DNA from: JBCDJG01 sp038748065
GTDB lineage: Bacteria > Pseudomonadota > Gammaproteobacteria > Pseudomonadales > Halieaceae
NCBI GenBank assembly: GCA_038748065.1
Contig: JBCDJG010000005.1
Coordinates: 1-64,000 of the forward strand
Reading direction: 5' to 3'
Length of the DNA: 64,000 bases
Shown here: positions 7,608-15,397 of the stretch, in pieces
Layout of the letters: the number at the start of each line of letters is the position of its first letter
Position numbering within the stretch: the stretch's first letter is position 1
Notes under the pieces: model-generated
What the model was told of the DNA's origin: nothing
Databases searched by the model: none
The model's input: only the letters and a program-made list of their open reading frames with translations
Program-made: the position numbers and the translations under genes

Positions 7608-9109
7608 TGCGCGTGGTGGTCGCGGGCCTTTCCCACGAGACCAATCGCTTCTCTCCTATCCCCACCAGTCTCGAGGACTTCCAGCCTGCACGCGTCGGCT
7701 ACGATGACCTGCTGTGCGAAGCCGGCACAGCGGGCGCCGAGGTTCTGCCCCTTGGGGCGCGGCGCGCCGCGCCTTCTGCACCAGCACCGCGGGATGTGTA
7801 TCTGACGCTGCGTGATGATCTGCTGGCAGGTATCGCATCAATTCCCCGCCCTGACGTGGTGTTGCTGTCCCTCCACGGCGCGCAGGTTGCCGAAGGTTAC
7901 GATGACTGTGAGGGGGACATTGTCGCCGCCGTTCGCAAGCAGGTCGGGCCGAGCTGCGTCATTGGCGTGCTACTGGACTTGCACGCCAGTCTTTCTGAAC
8001 GGCTGCTACAGGAAGCTGATCTCGTCACAGCGATCAAGGAATATCCTCACACGGACTTCCCGGAGACGGCCCGACAACTCGTCAACCTTTGCCTGCGCTT
8101 TGCTCGCGATGAGATCAGGCCCGTCACCGCTCTGCTGCCTTTGCCCTTGTTTACGCTCTGGCACACGCCGCAGGAACCGGCTCGCTCAATCGTGGAACGG
8201 GCCAGGGCCCTGGAGGCAGCGGAGCAGGTATTGCACGTCTCACTGGTTCATGGATTTCCATGGTCAGATGTTGCCGACGCTGGAGCCGCCGTGCTGGTGA
8301 CCTGTGACGCAGACGCGGAAACAGCACTGCGCTTCGCCTGCGAGTTTGGCGAACACCTGTGGAGCATTCGTGCCGCGGACCTGGGGATTTATCTTGATCG
8401 CGATGACTGCCTCGATAAGGCTCTGGGTGAGTGCTCGCATGAGCCAGAAGGCGAGGAGCCAGAGCGGCACGCAGAAAATGGCCCGGTAGTGATTGCCGAT
8501 GCTGCGGATAACCCCGGTGCGGGCGCTGGAGGTGACGCGACCTGGATTCTGCGCGCGCTGCTGGAACGTGGTGTTCGAGGTTGCGCGTTGGCGCTGTGTG
8601 ATGCCCGGGTACTCGATCTCGTACTGGCGGCCGGCGAGGGCGCGGAGATTGATGTTTCCCTGGGGGGGAGAAGCGGGCCTCTGGCTGGCGAGCCCATTGC
8701 CTGCAGGGCTCGCGTTTCGAGCATCAACCACGACGCCCTGGCGGATGCGATGCCCGGTTATCCCCCGGTACCAGTCGGCGCACTTGCGGCACTTGATGTG
8801 GCGGGGAATGCGGTGGTGGTCAGCGCCCTGCGTGAGCAGGTGTTTGGGCCGCGCGTGTTTTCCGAGGTCGGTGTTGATGTAGCGGCGCGGCGGCTGGTGG
8901 TGGTCAAGTCGGCGCAGCATTTTTACACCGCCTTTGCGCCGCTGGCTTCACGGATATTGTATTGTGACAGCCCTGGGGCGCGTAGCATCTCTTTTGCAGA
9001 ACTACCCTTTACCCGACCGAGGGGAGCAACTTGGCCGATCAACGACCAGGCGAAGTGGTCCTCTTCGGACGCACGGCTTTTCAGGTCAGCGTACCGGCAT
9101 GGCCGCTAG
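7607..9109 (+). CDS. M81 family metallopeptidase, MlrC-like
   Basis: 500 aa. The N-terminus MRVVVAGLSHETNRFSP, the segment VLLSLHGAQV, LLDLHASLSE with a likely metal-binding Asp/His, EYPHTDFPET, and a central DAADNPGAGAGGDATWILRAL region match the M81 (DUF1485 plus MlrC C-terminal) family. MlrC from sphingomonads hydrolyses linearised microcystin peptides and frees Adda, a beta-amino acid; most M81 homologues are of unknown substrate. The window has no mlrA, mlrB or mlrD, so microcystin use itself is not supported. Start overlaps the upstream stop (TGATG). The segment after residue 450 is less conserved-looking and may be strain-specific. Confidence 0.85.
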   Translation: MRVVVAGLSHETNRFSPIPTSLEDFQPARVGYDDLLCEAGTAGAEVLPLGARRAAPSAPAPRDVYLTLRDDLLAGIASIPRPDVVLLSLHGAQVAEGYDDCEGDIVAAVRKQVGPSCVIGVLLDLHASLSERLLQEADLVTAIKEYPHTDFPETARQLVNLCLRFARDEIRPVTALLPLPLFTLWHTPQEPARSIVERARALEAAEQVLHVSLVHGFPWSDVADAGAAVLVTCDADAETALRFACEFGEHLWSIRAADLGIYLDRDDCLDKALGECSHEPEGEEPERHAENGPVVIADAADNPGAGAGGDATWILRALLERGVRGCALALCDARVLDLVLAAGEGAEIDVSLGGRSGPLAGEPIACRARVSSINHDALADAMPGYPPVPVGALAALDVAGNAVVVSALREQVFGPRVFSEVGVDVAARRLVVVKSAQHFYTAFAPLASRILYCDSPGARSISFAELPFTRPRGATWPINDQAKWSSSDARLFRSAYRHGR

Positions 9110-9145
9110 TGCTGGGATGACAGGAACGAAAGAAAAGGTGGACTC

Positions 9146-9931
9146 ATGACCGACCAGGTTCTACTCGACTACCAGGGCAATATTGCGCGGGTAACGCTTT
9201 CCCGGGCGCAACAGCGCAACGCCTTGACCAACGATATGCTGCGGCGCCTGGAAGAGGTCGCGCTGGAATTGCGCGATCAGGACTCGATAAGGGCGGTCGT
9301 GGTCCAGGCTGAAGGTGAGCACTTCAGCGTCGGCATGGATATCAGCGCAATGAGCGATAGGGCGAGCGCGAATCTGCTCGCCATGCGTCGCGTCATTGAG
9401 CAGGGTGGCCGGACCATCCGGGCCTTGCAGGAAATCCCGCAGCCGACGATCTGCGCCCTGCAGGGAATCGCTACTGGTGGTGGTGCCTGCATTGCTACCG
9501 CGTGCGATTTCCGTGTGGCGGCCGCTGGCGCGCGCCTCGGCTACGGGGAGGTGAAGCTCGGTATGAATCTCATGTGGAATGCCGTGCCGGCCTGCGTTGC
9601 ACTGGTTGGCCCGGCCAGGGCCAAGCGACTGATCATGTCTGGCGAGCTGTTTGGCGCACAAACCCTGGAGACCTGGGGCATGGTCGACGAAGTCTGTGAG
9701 GCGAGTGAGCTGACAGGGCGGGCGATGAGCTGGGCTGAAGAGTATGCGGCGCTACCGCCGATCGCGCTGCAGATGATCAAGCGCAGCATAGATCACGTGA
9801 GCGGCGCGCTGGACCAAGCCACCATGCATGCGGATGTCGATCAGTGGCTGCTGTCTTCGCGCTCCGCTGATTTCGCCGAAGCGCTGGCCGCCTTCATGGA
9901 AAAGCGCCCCGGCAGTTTCGAAGGTAACTGA
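9146..9931 (+). CDS. Enoyl-CoA hydratase/isomerase family protein
   Basis: 261 aa crotonase-fold protein. The oxyanion-hole segments GEHFSVGMDISAM (residues about 57-69) and QGIATGGGACIATACDFRVA are clear, followed by GYGEVKLGMN and LFGAQTLETWGMVDEVC. It probably hydrates or isomerises an enoyl-CoA in the catabolic pathway of this operon. A 36-bp gap separates it from the M81 gene, the largest in the run, with an AAAGGTGG ribosome site before ATG 9146. It converges on the P450 gene with only 15 bp between stops and no clear terminator. Confidence 0.92.
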   Translation: MTDQVLLDYQGNIARVTLSRAQQRNALTNDMLRRLEEVALELRDQDSIRAVVVQAEGEHFSVGMDISAMSDRASANLLAMRRVIEQGGRTIRALQEIPQPTICALQGIATGGGACIATACDFRVAAAGARLGYGEVKLGMNLMWNAVPACVALVGPARAKRLIMSGELFGAQTLETWGMVDEVCEASELTGRAMSWAEEYAALPPIALQMIKRSIDHVSGALDQATMHADVDQWLLSSRSADFAEALAAFMEKRPGSFEGN

Positions 9932-9946
9932 TTCAGCGGCGGCCGA

Positions 9947-11212
9947 TCAGGCCGCTTCGACCTTCGCGTCCTCCTTCGTTTCCTTGTCGAAGGTGATGTG
10001 CATTTCCTTCATGGCGTTAACGAAAAAGGAGCGCACGTACTTCGGCTCGCCCGCAAACTTCGGGTTCCGCAGCCGGGGAATGATCTCCTCCATCATGATG
10101 TTCAGCTCAAGGCGAGCAAGGTGGGAGCCGATGCAGAAGTGCTGGCCGATACCGAAGGAGCGATGCTGATTGTAGAGATCAGGCATGGCTTCGGCGCGGC
10201 GCACGTCAAAGGTCATCGCATCTTCGCCAAAGGTATCCTCATCCTGGTTGATGGTGTGGTAGTGCAGGACGATCTTGTCGCCTTTGCTGATCAGTTGGCC
10301 GCCGACCTCGCAATCCTCCATGGCCGTGCGTCGCATCGAGATGAACGCCGTGTTGTAGCGCAGCATCTCCTCACAGGCGTTGCCGATTTTATCCGGGTTG
10401 TCGACGAGGTACTGCAGCTGATCCGGGTTCTCCATCAGCAGGCGCATGCCCTGCGCGATGACGGTACGCGTAGACTCGTTACCGCCAACAAGGATCAGGA
10501 TAAACATCCAGCCGAACTCTTCCTCGGTGATTTTGCGGCCCTTGACCTCGCCATCGAGAAGGGCGCCGAGCAGGCTTTCCGTCGGATTTTCACGGTACTG
10601 GGCCGCCAGGTTGTTGGCGTAGCCGATAACTTCTGCCGCTGCCAGCTGCCCCGCCATCTCATCCACGGACATGTCCGGGTCGTCGGCGAAAATCATCGTG
10701 TTGGTCCAGTCAAAGAACTTCTTGCGATCTTCCAGTGGCACGCTGAGTAGCTCGAGGATGGTGATCAGCGGCAGCTCCGCGGCCACCTCCTCGACGAATT
10801 CGCACTCGCCGCGCTGGGCGACGGCATCGACGATGCTCTTGGCGTGCTTGCGCAGCAGCGGTTCGTAGGCGTCGACATTTTTCGGCGTGAAGGCCGCGCG
10901 CATGATACGTCGCACTACCTGGTGCTCGGGCGGATCCATGCCGATGATGGTCTTCTTGTGCACGTCCTCGATGACCCAGTCGTCGTACTCGGCGGGGAAG
11001 GGTGAGCGCTCGGCCGATGAAAACAGCTGGGGATTTTTGCTGATGTAATCCAGCTTAGCCTGCCGTGTGACCACCCAGTAGGGAATACCGGTGATGGGGT
11101 CATCCATTTTGACAATAGGGCCTGCTTCCCGAATCGCCCGCAGTGCGTCGTAGGGCATGCCCTCGGCGTAGGTGTCGGGGTCGAGCAGGTTGGCGAAGGG
11201 GCACTGGCTCAT
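9947..11212 (-). CDS. Cytochrome P450
   Basis: 421 aa soluble class I-type bacterial P450. I-helix oxygen-binding motif VGGNESTRT, K-helix EEMLR (ExxR), and the haem loop FGIGQHFCIG with Cys360 as the iron ligand are all present. It opens with MSQCPFANLLDPDTYAEG. No ferredoxin or ferredoxin reductase gene is nearby, so electron partners must come from elsewhere. It is transcribed away from a BlaI-type repressor gene, and a CTAATA-AC-TATTAG dyad lies 45 bp before its start, suggesting control by that repressor. The closest functional groups by feel are the steroid/terpene/fatty-acid hydroxylases; substrate is unknown. Confidence 0.95.
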   Translation of the reverse strand: MSQCPFANLLDPDTYAEGMPYDALRAIREAGPIVKMDDPITGIPYWVVTRQAKLDYISKNPQLFSSAERSPFPAEYDDWVIEDVHKKTIIGMDPPEHQVVRRIMRAAFTPKNVDAYEPLLRKHAKSIVDAVAQRGECEFVEEVAAELPLITILELLSVPLEDRKKFFDWTNTMIFADDPDMSVDEMAGQLAAAEVIGYANNLAAQYRENPTESLLGALLDGEVKGRKITEEEFGWMFILILVGGNESTRTVIAQGMRLLMENPDQLQYLVDNPDKIGNACEEMLRYNTAFISMRRTAMEDCEVGGQLISKGDKIVLHYHTINQDEDTFGEDAMTFDVRRAEAMPDLYNQHRSFGIGQHFCIGSHLARLELNIMMEEIIPRLRNPKFAGEPKYVRSFFVNAMKEMHITFDKETKEDAKVEAA

Positions 11213-11256
11213 CGTGGGCCTCTTGGGTTCTCGCGGATAGCGCGGTAAGCGGTGGA

Positions 11257-11270
11257 CTAATAACTATTAG
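11257..11270. promoter_or_regulatory. CTAATA-AC-TATTAG dyad upstream of P450
   Basis: Two perfect 6-bp arms separated by 2 bp, 45-58 bp upstream of the P450 start. The same CTAATA and TATTAG half-sites occur in the dyad over the blaI-type promoter about 75 bp away. It is proposed to be a second operator of that repressor; binding is inferred. Confidence 0.6.
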
Positions 11271-11322
11271 CGGGTAGCGATGGTGCCATAACGGCGCAGG
11301 CCGGTAAAGAATCGCAATGGGC

Positions 11323-11351
11323 TTGACTTGGTCCAAAATACTGCTAATAAT
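11323..11351 (+). promoter_or_regulatory. Sigma-70 promoter of the BlaI-type operon
   Basis: TTGACT at 11323-11328, a 17-bp spacer, and AATAAT at 11346-11351: five of six matches to each consensus with ideal spacing. The -10 element lies inside the left arm of the operator at 11341-11377, the arrangement expected for an auto-repressed gene. Confidence 0.75.
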
Positions 11352-11377
11352 TTAGCACTATGCTAATTTATTAGCAG
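11341..11377. promoter_or_regulatory. Long imperfect dyad operator of the BlaI-type operon
   Basis: Two 17-bp arms (11341-11357 and 11361-11377) with one mismatch around a 3-bp centre. Left arm CTGCTAATAATTTAGCA, right arm TGCTAATTTATTAGCAG. It contains the CTAATA/TATTAG half-sites shared with 11257-11270 and overlaps the -10 box, consistent with repression of its own operon by the regulator encoded at 11423. Confidence 0.75.
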
Positions 11378-11422
11378 ATAACGGCGGCCGTAGACGGTCC
11401 AATTGCATAGAGGGCAACCTTT

Positions 11423-11806
11423 GTGGCGAAACGGGAACAGCTCTCCCGACGAGAGCGACAAATCGTGGATGTGGTGCTTGAGCAAGGCGAATGCTCCGCG
11501 CGAGAAATTCATACAGCCATACCTAATGCACCCAGCTATTCATCGGTGCGCGCATTGCTCGCCATCCTTGTCAAGAAGGGCCACCTGCTGCATCGCTCTG
11601 ATGGTCCGCGCTATCTCTATTCGCTGGCTGAATCTCGATCCAAGGCTCAGGAAAATGCGGTAAGCCGCCTACTTAAGGTGTTTTTCGGCGGCTCACGCTC
11701 CGCTGCAGTGAGCGCCCTCCTCGGAAAGGATGGCGAGCGTCTTAGCGACGACGAACTGGATGAACTGGCGCGGCTGGTTGAAAAAGCTCAGCAGAGGCGC
11801 GGATAG
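11423..11806 (+). CDS. BlaI/MecI/CopY family transcriptional repressor
   Basis: 127 aa from a GTG start with AGAGGG 8 bp upstream. The N-terminal winged helix reads LSRRERQIVDVVLEQGECSA then YSSVRALLAILVKKGHLLHR, the typical BlaI recognition and wing segments, followed by a short dimerisation tail (LSDDELDELARLVEKAQQ). In this family the partner M56 protease triggers cleavage of the repressor. The partner gene follows after 2 bp. Promoter and long dyad lie directly upstream, and a second dyad is before the divergent P450. It probably controls both units. Confidence 0.9.
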   Translation: MAKREQLSRRERQIVDVVLEQGECSAREIHTAIPNAPSYSSVRALLAILVKKGHLLHRSDGPRYLYSLAESRSKAQENAVSRLLKVFFGGSRSAAVSALLGKDGERLSDDELDELARLVEKAQQRRG

Positions 11807-11808
11807 CT

Positions 11809-12951
11809 ATGGTGCCAGACCTGATCGATCAGCTGACTCACACGATGCTGCCTCCGCAACAGCTGCTCGAGCTGTTCATCAAGGGCGGCATCATCTGTTG
11901 GCTGGGCATTTGGGTCTGCCGTGACCTGTCATTATTTTCAGCGGCCGCACGGCATCGGGTGGCCATGGTCACAGTTTACTCTATGGCCTTGCTGATCTTT
12001 GTCGATGCCCTTGTGCCCGCCTACCGGGTGCCGGTGTTACCAGCATTAACCTGGGAAACGGCTGATCCAATGGCGTCGTTATGGACTATGGCTGTTGTTC
12101 TTTATATCGGTGTGTCACTGGCACTCTTTACTCGCCTGGCAACTGACTGTTATCAAGTGCTTGCCATTACAAGCCGGTCGCGCAGGGTGGCAGACTTGAT
12201 ACCTAAGAGGGTTGCCGGCTGCTTGGATGTCTCTGCTACGGATGTCCTGCTCAGTGAGGACGTGGAATCGCCGGTCACCTGGGGATGGAGGCGGCCAGTC
12301 ATTTTACTGCCAGTCGAATTCATGCATTGGCATCAAGATGATCGTGAGACCGCACTCCTTCACGAGGCGGCGCATATTGAACGGGCTGACTGGGCCACAC
12401 ATATGCTCGCCCGCTTGGTGCACTGCCTGTATTGGCCCTTGCCCGGATTCGCGTCCCTCTTGCGCGAGCTTTCATTGTCGGCGGAGCAGGCCTGCGATGA
12501 CCGGCTAATCATGAGCGGCGTACCTGCCGCGGAATACGCCACGTCGCTGCTGCGCCACGCCAGAAACCAGCGTTTGCCCGCGGGTATCTATTTTGTCCGC
12601 GAATCTGAATTGGCGCAGCGGATACGGCACCTGATTGCCGAGCGAGTCGACCGAAGTCACTCGGATCAAGAGACTGTGGTGCTGTCTGTGCTGTGCGTGT
12701 CAATAGCGATGTTGGTCGCATTGATGCAACCGGTTCCGAGGGCCGAGCCCGTCGGCCCTAACTGGGGCGCTATGGAGCCGCCGCCTGTCTCGGCCGAGGC
12801 TGGGGAGGAGCCGGCGCCGAGCTTGCGCTTTGCGTCGGCCTTTCTGGAGTCACTGGAGCCGGGGCCCGCGAGGCCCCCGCCGCCGCCCGCCGTGCCGGGG
12901 CCGCCCAGGAGTGCGCCCCTGACGAAGCCAACCATTCCCCCGCCGAATTAG
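11809..12951 (+). CDS. BlaR1-like M56 family membrane metallopeptidase
   Basis: 380 aa. Several hydrophobic segments in the first 150 residues (for example KGGIICWLGIWVC, VAMVTVYSMALLIFVDALV, AVVLYIGVSLALF) precede the zinc protease motif HEAAH at residues 185-189 and the downstream EQACDDR, as in BlaR1/MecR1. A last membrane segment (VLSVLCVSIAMLVALM) is followed by about 70 Pro/Ala-rich residues. There is no penicillin-binding sensor domain, so the signal is not obviously a beta-lactam. The Pro-rich tail may be periplasmic. It sits 2 bp after the repressor gene and upstream of tonB, a common arrangement for M56/TonB signalling pairs. Confidence 0.88.
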   Translation: MVPDLIDQLTHTMLPPQQLLELFIKGGIICWLGIWVCRDLSLFSAAARHRVAMVTVYSMALLIFVDALVPAYRVPVLPALTWETADPMASLWTMAVVLYIGVSLALFTRLATDCYQVLAITSRSRRVADLIPKRVAGCLDVSATDVLLSEDVESPVTWGWRRPVILLPVEFMHWHQDDRETALLHEAAHIERADWATHMLARLVHCLYWPLPGFASLLRELSLSAEQACDDRLIMSGVPAAEYATSLLRHARNQRLPAGIYFVRESELAQRIRHLIAERVDRSHSDQETVVLSVLCVSIAMLVALMQPVPRAEPVGPNWGAMEPPPVSAEAGEEPAPSLRFASAFLESLEPGPARPPPPPAVPGPPRSAPLTKPTIPPPN

Positions 12952-13058
12952 CCGCTGCGCAGGCCTCGGCCGGCGCCCCTTTTTCTCCGCAGTTCACTTA
13001 AGTTCGACCGATCCCTGGTCAGGGTTTCGCTCGCCGCTAGAAAAGAAGGAGTCACAAG

Positions 13059-13685
13059 ATGAATGTCGCGATCGCTCAATCACCTATGAGGACTTACTTA
13101 CCGGTAACGCTAGGCAGCGTGCCCGCCGCGCTTATGACTGCCGGACTGATCTATGTAATGCACAGCCTGATCGCCAGTGACGAATCGCCACCCGAAACTG
13201 TTGCGTCACCACCTATTGAGCTTTACGCGATGCCGGATGAGGAAATCGAATTGAAGCCGGAGGAGCGGGCCGTGAAGCCACCTGAGCCTGCTGCGCCGCC
13301 AGCCTGGGACGAACCCGAGATTGCGCTCGCTGTCGATCCGAATGATGGCGGCGGGATACATAAGGCGCCCCCGCCTGTGATAGAGAAAGCGAAAATTGAT
13401 CCCTCTGCTGGCGGGGGTGGTATCGTCGCCTATCTGAAGCCGGCCCCGATGTACCCGCCACGCTTACAGTCGCGGGGTGTCGAAGGCTTTGTTGATCTGG
13501 CCTTTGACATTACCGCTGCTGGCGCGACAGCGAATATCCGGGTGATCGACTCTCAGCCCGAGGGCGCCTTTGATCGCGCGGCCATCAGCGCGCTAAGCAA
13601 GTGGAAGTACAGGGTTCCGGTAATGGACGGCGTGGCGCAGGGGCAGGTCGACATGATGACTCGGATGACCTTTGCATTGGAGTAA
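13059..13685 (+). CDS. Energy transducer TonB family protein
   Basis: 208 aa with AGAAGGA before the ATG. One N-terminal membrane helix (TLGSVPAALMTAGLIYVMHS, residues 17-36), a Pro/Glu/Lys-rich periplasmic linker (EERAVKPPEPAAPP), and a C-terminal TonB domain: PAPMYPPRLQSRGVEGFVDL and AFDRAAISALSKWKYRVP. It would link inner-membrane proton-driven energy to outer-membrane receptors, or act as a signalling partner of the preceding M56 peptidase. No exbB/exbD gene is adjacent. A TonB-dependent receptor occurs 13 kb away at 26847. Confidence 0.9.
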   Translation: MNVAIAQSPMRTYLPVTLGSVPAALMTAGLIYVMHSLIASDESPPETVASPPIELYAMPDEEIELKPEERAVKPPEPAAPPAWDEPEIALAVDPNDGGGIHKAPPPVIEKAKIDPSAGGGGIVAYLKPAPMYPPRLQSRGVEGFVDLAFDITAAGATANIRVIDSQPEGAFDRAAISALSKWKYRVPVMDGVAQGQVDMMTRMTFALE

Positions 13686-13949
13686 ACATGGATTCATTCG
13701 TGAAGGGCTTAACCCCCTTTGGTGTGTATGGTTGGACCAATAAGGGGCTGGCCTGGATGGACCTGTGTGCAAATCCGTAGCCCCGCGAGCAAGAGCCGTG
13801 AAAAGGAGCTCGTGTTTCGGCGCTCGATCAGTCACGCAGGAATTTCTTTCAGTATGAACGGTCTTCGTATTAGTAGGTTGCGGAGGGTGGACAGGTACCG
13901 GGCTGTGTGCACAATAGATTTGGGTTCTAAATAGTCAGTCCGTAAATCG

Positions 13950-15344
13950 ATGAAGCGAAGAGTATTTCTAAGAAGCACCGCCGTGGCAGTGGCGGCTGGC
14001 ATCGTATCTGGCTGCGATTTGGACAGACAAAAAGCGAGGTCGAATGTCCTGCTGCTGATGACGGACCAACAACACAGCTCGATGCTAGGCAGAGGGGTTG
14101 ATCCCTGGTTGAATACGCCGGCTGTGGATTACTTGGCGGAACAAGGCACGCGTTATACATCGGCTTATGTTGGCAATCCCAGTTGCGGTCCCAGTCGAGT
14201 TGGTATGGCGACTGGTGTGATGCCTGGCCGGTTTGGCATTTGGGAAAACGGATCTATAAAAAGATCTGATGCTAGAAAGGTAACCGGGGCTGGTGCATCC
14301 TTGGGTCAATTGATGAAGAGTGCCGGGTACAACACGTTTTATGGCGGCAAAGCGCACATGACCGCAGACTTGCATCCTAGCAGGGCGGGATACGATAAAT
14401 TCTACCGAGGGCGCAGAGAAACGCTCCCGGACGCCACACTCGATTTTGTGAAAAGAAGCCGCGGCAAACCGTTTTTTGCGGTCGCCTCTTTCTTAAATCC
14501 ACATGATATAGCTTATGCACACGCCGTTCGTAACGGGCAACGGAATGTTCCTCCCAGTGTCCGCGCGTTATACGACAGGGCGAGTGCGCTGAGCGAAAAT
14601 CAGCTGCCACCCTTACCCAGCAATTTTCTGCCGCAAACGAATGAAGCTGGCGCTATATCGATTTTCGGGAAGCGCAAGGCCACCACGCCAAGCCTGGCGA
14701 TGAGAGAGGTCTACTCTGAGCGCGAATGGCGAGTCTATAGATGGATGTATCGTCGATTAACGGAAGAGGCCGACGGGCAAATTGCTCGGATTTTAGACGG
14801 GCTGAAAGAGTCAGGCCTCGAAGACAATACGACCGTGCTGTTTGTCAGTGATCACGGTGACATGGATGCTAGCCATCAACTCGCCTCGAAAGGCGTGATG
14901 TACGATGAATCCGTTAGAGTTCCGCTCCTTATTCGACACCCGGGCAGAGTAGCCGCGGGGCGCGTAGACGAGCGCTTGGTCAGTACGTCCCTGGATGTCC
15001 TGCCTAGCCTCTGCCACTTCGCGGGTATCGATCCACCTTCCAACCTGCTTGGTCTGCCACTTACAAGCGATACTGCCACGCACAGGTATATTGTCGCTGA
15101 GAATGTCTGGTCGCGCATGGTCAGAACGGAACGCTACAAGTACTGCGTCTATACCGAAGGAGAGCCGAGAGAATCGCTCGTCGATATGAAGCTTGATCGC
15201 GGAGAGACTCGCAACCTGGCCTCGAGTCCTGAATACGCCGATGAAATAAATCGTCATCGAGCGCACTTGAGAGAGTGGACTGAACGATCCGGTGATCCCT
15301 ATGGCCAACGGTTTCTTCCCGGTATTAAAGAAGCAATCGCCTGA
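13950..15344 (+). CDS. Sulfatase, twin-arginine-type lipoprotein
   Basis: 464 aa. The N-terminus MKRRVFLRSTAVAVAAG combines an RR-x-FL Tat-like motif with a lipobox ending at Cys22 (VSGCD), suggesting folded export and membrane anchoring. The sulfatase core starts VLLLMTDQQHS; the formylglycine motif is CGPSR with Cys79, and the C-terminal metal-binding segment is LFVSDHGD. Substrate is a sulfate ester of unknown type, in the periplasm or at the surface. An anaerobic or FGE-type maturase is not in the window. It follows tonB after a 264-bp gap in which I see no gene or clear promoter. Confidence 0.9.
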   Translation: MKRRVFLRSTAVAVAAGIVSGCDLDRQKARSNVLLLMTDQQHSSMLGRGVDPWLNTPAVDYLAEQGTRYTSAYVGNPSCGPSRVGMATGVMPGRFGIWENGSIKRSDARKVTGAGASLGQLMKSAGYNTFYGGKAHMTADLHPSRAGYDKFYRGRRETLPDATLDFVKRSRGKPFFAVASFLNPHDIAYAHAVRNGQRNVPPSVRALYDRASALSENQLPPLPSNFLPQTNEAGAISIFGKRKATTPSLAMREVYSEREWRVYRWMYRRLTEEADGQIARILDGLKESGLEDNTTVLFVSDHGDMDASHQLASKGVMYDESVRVPLLIRHPGRVAAGRVDERLVSTSLDVLPSLCHFAGIDPPSNLLGLPLTSDTATHRYIVAENVWSRMVRTERYKYCVYTEGEPRESLVDMKLDRGETRNLASSPEYADEINRHRAHLREWTERSGDPYGQRFLPGIKEAIA

Positions 15345-15397
15345 GCGTCTGTGTATGCCGTCGCTATGTCCCGTCCGGAGCCGATACTCCTTTCGCG

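Noticed and set aside
7607..9109. Microcystin degradation (mlr) locus
   Set aside because: Only an MlrC-like gene is present; mlrA, mlrB and mlrD are absent and M81 proteins are common in other contexts.
11423..12951. Beta-lactam resistance operon
   Set aside because: The BlaR1-like protein lacks the penicillin-binding sensor domain and no beta-lactamase is adjacent; the nearest genes are a P450, tonB and a sulfatase.
13686..13949. Possible small gene or promoter between tonB and the sulfatase
   Set aside because: Short frames here have no good ribosome site or recognisable sequence, and no convincing -35/-10 pair was found.
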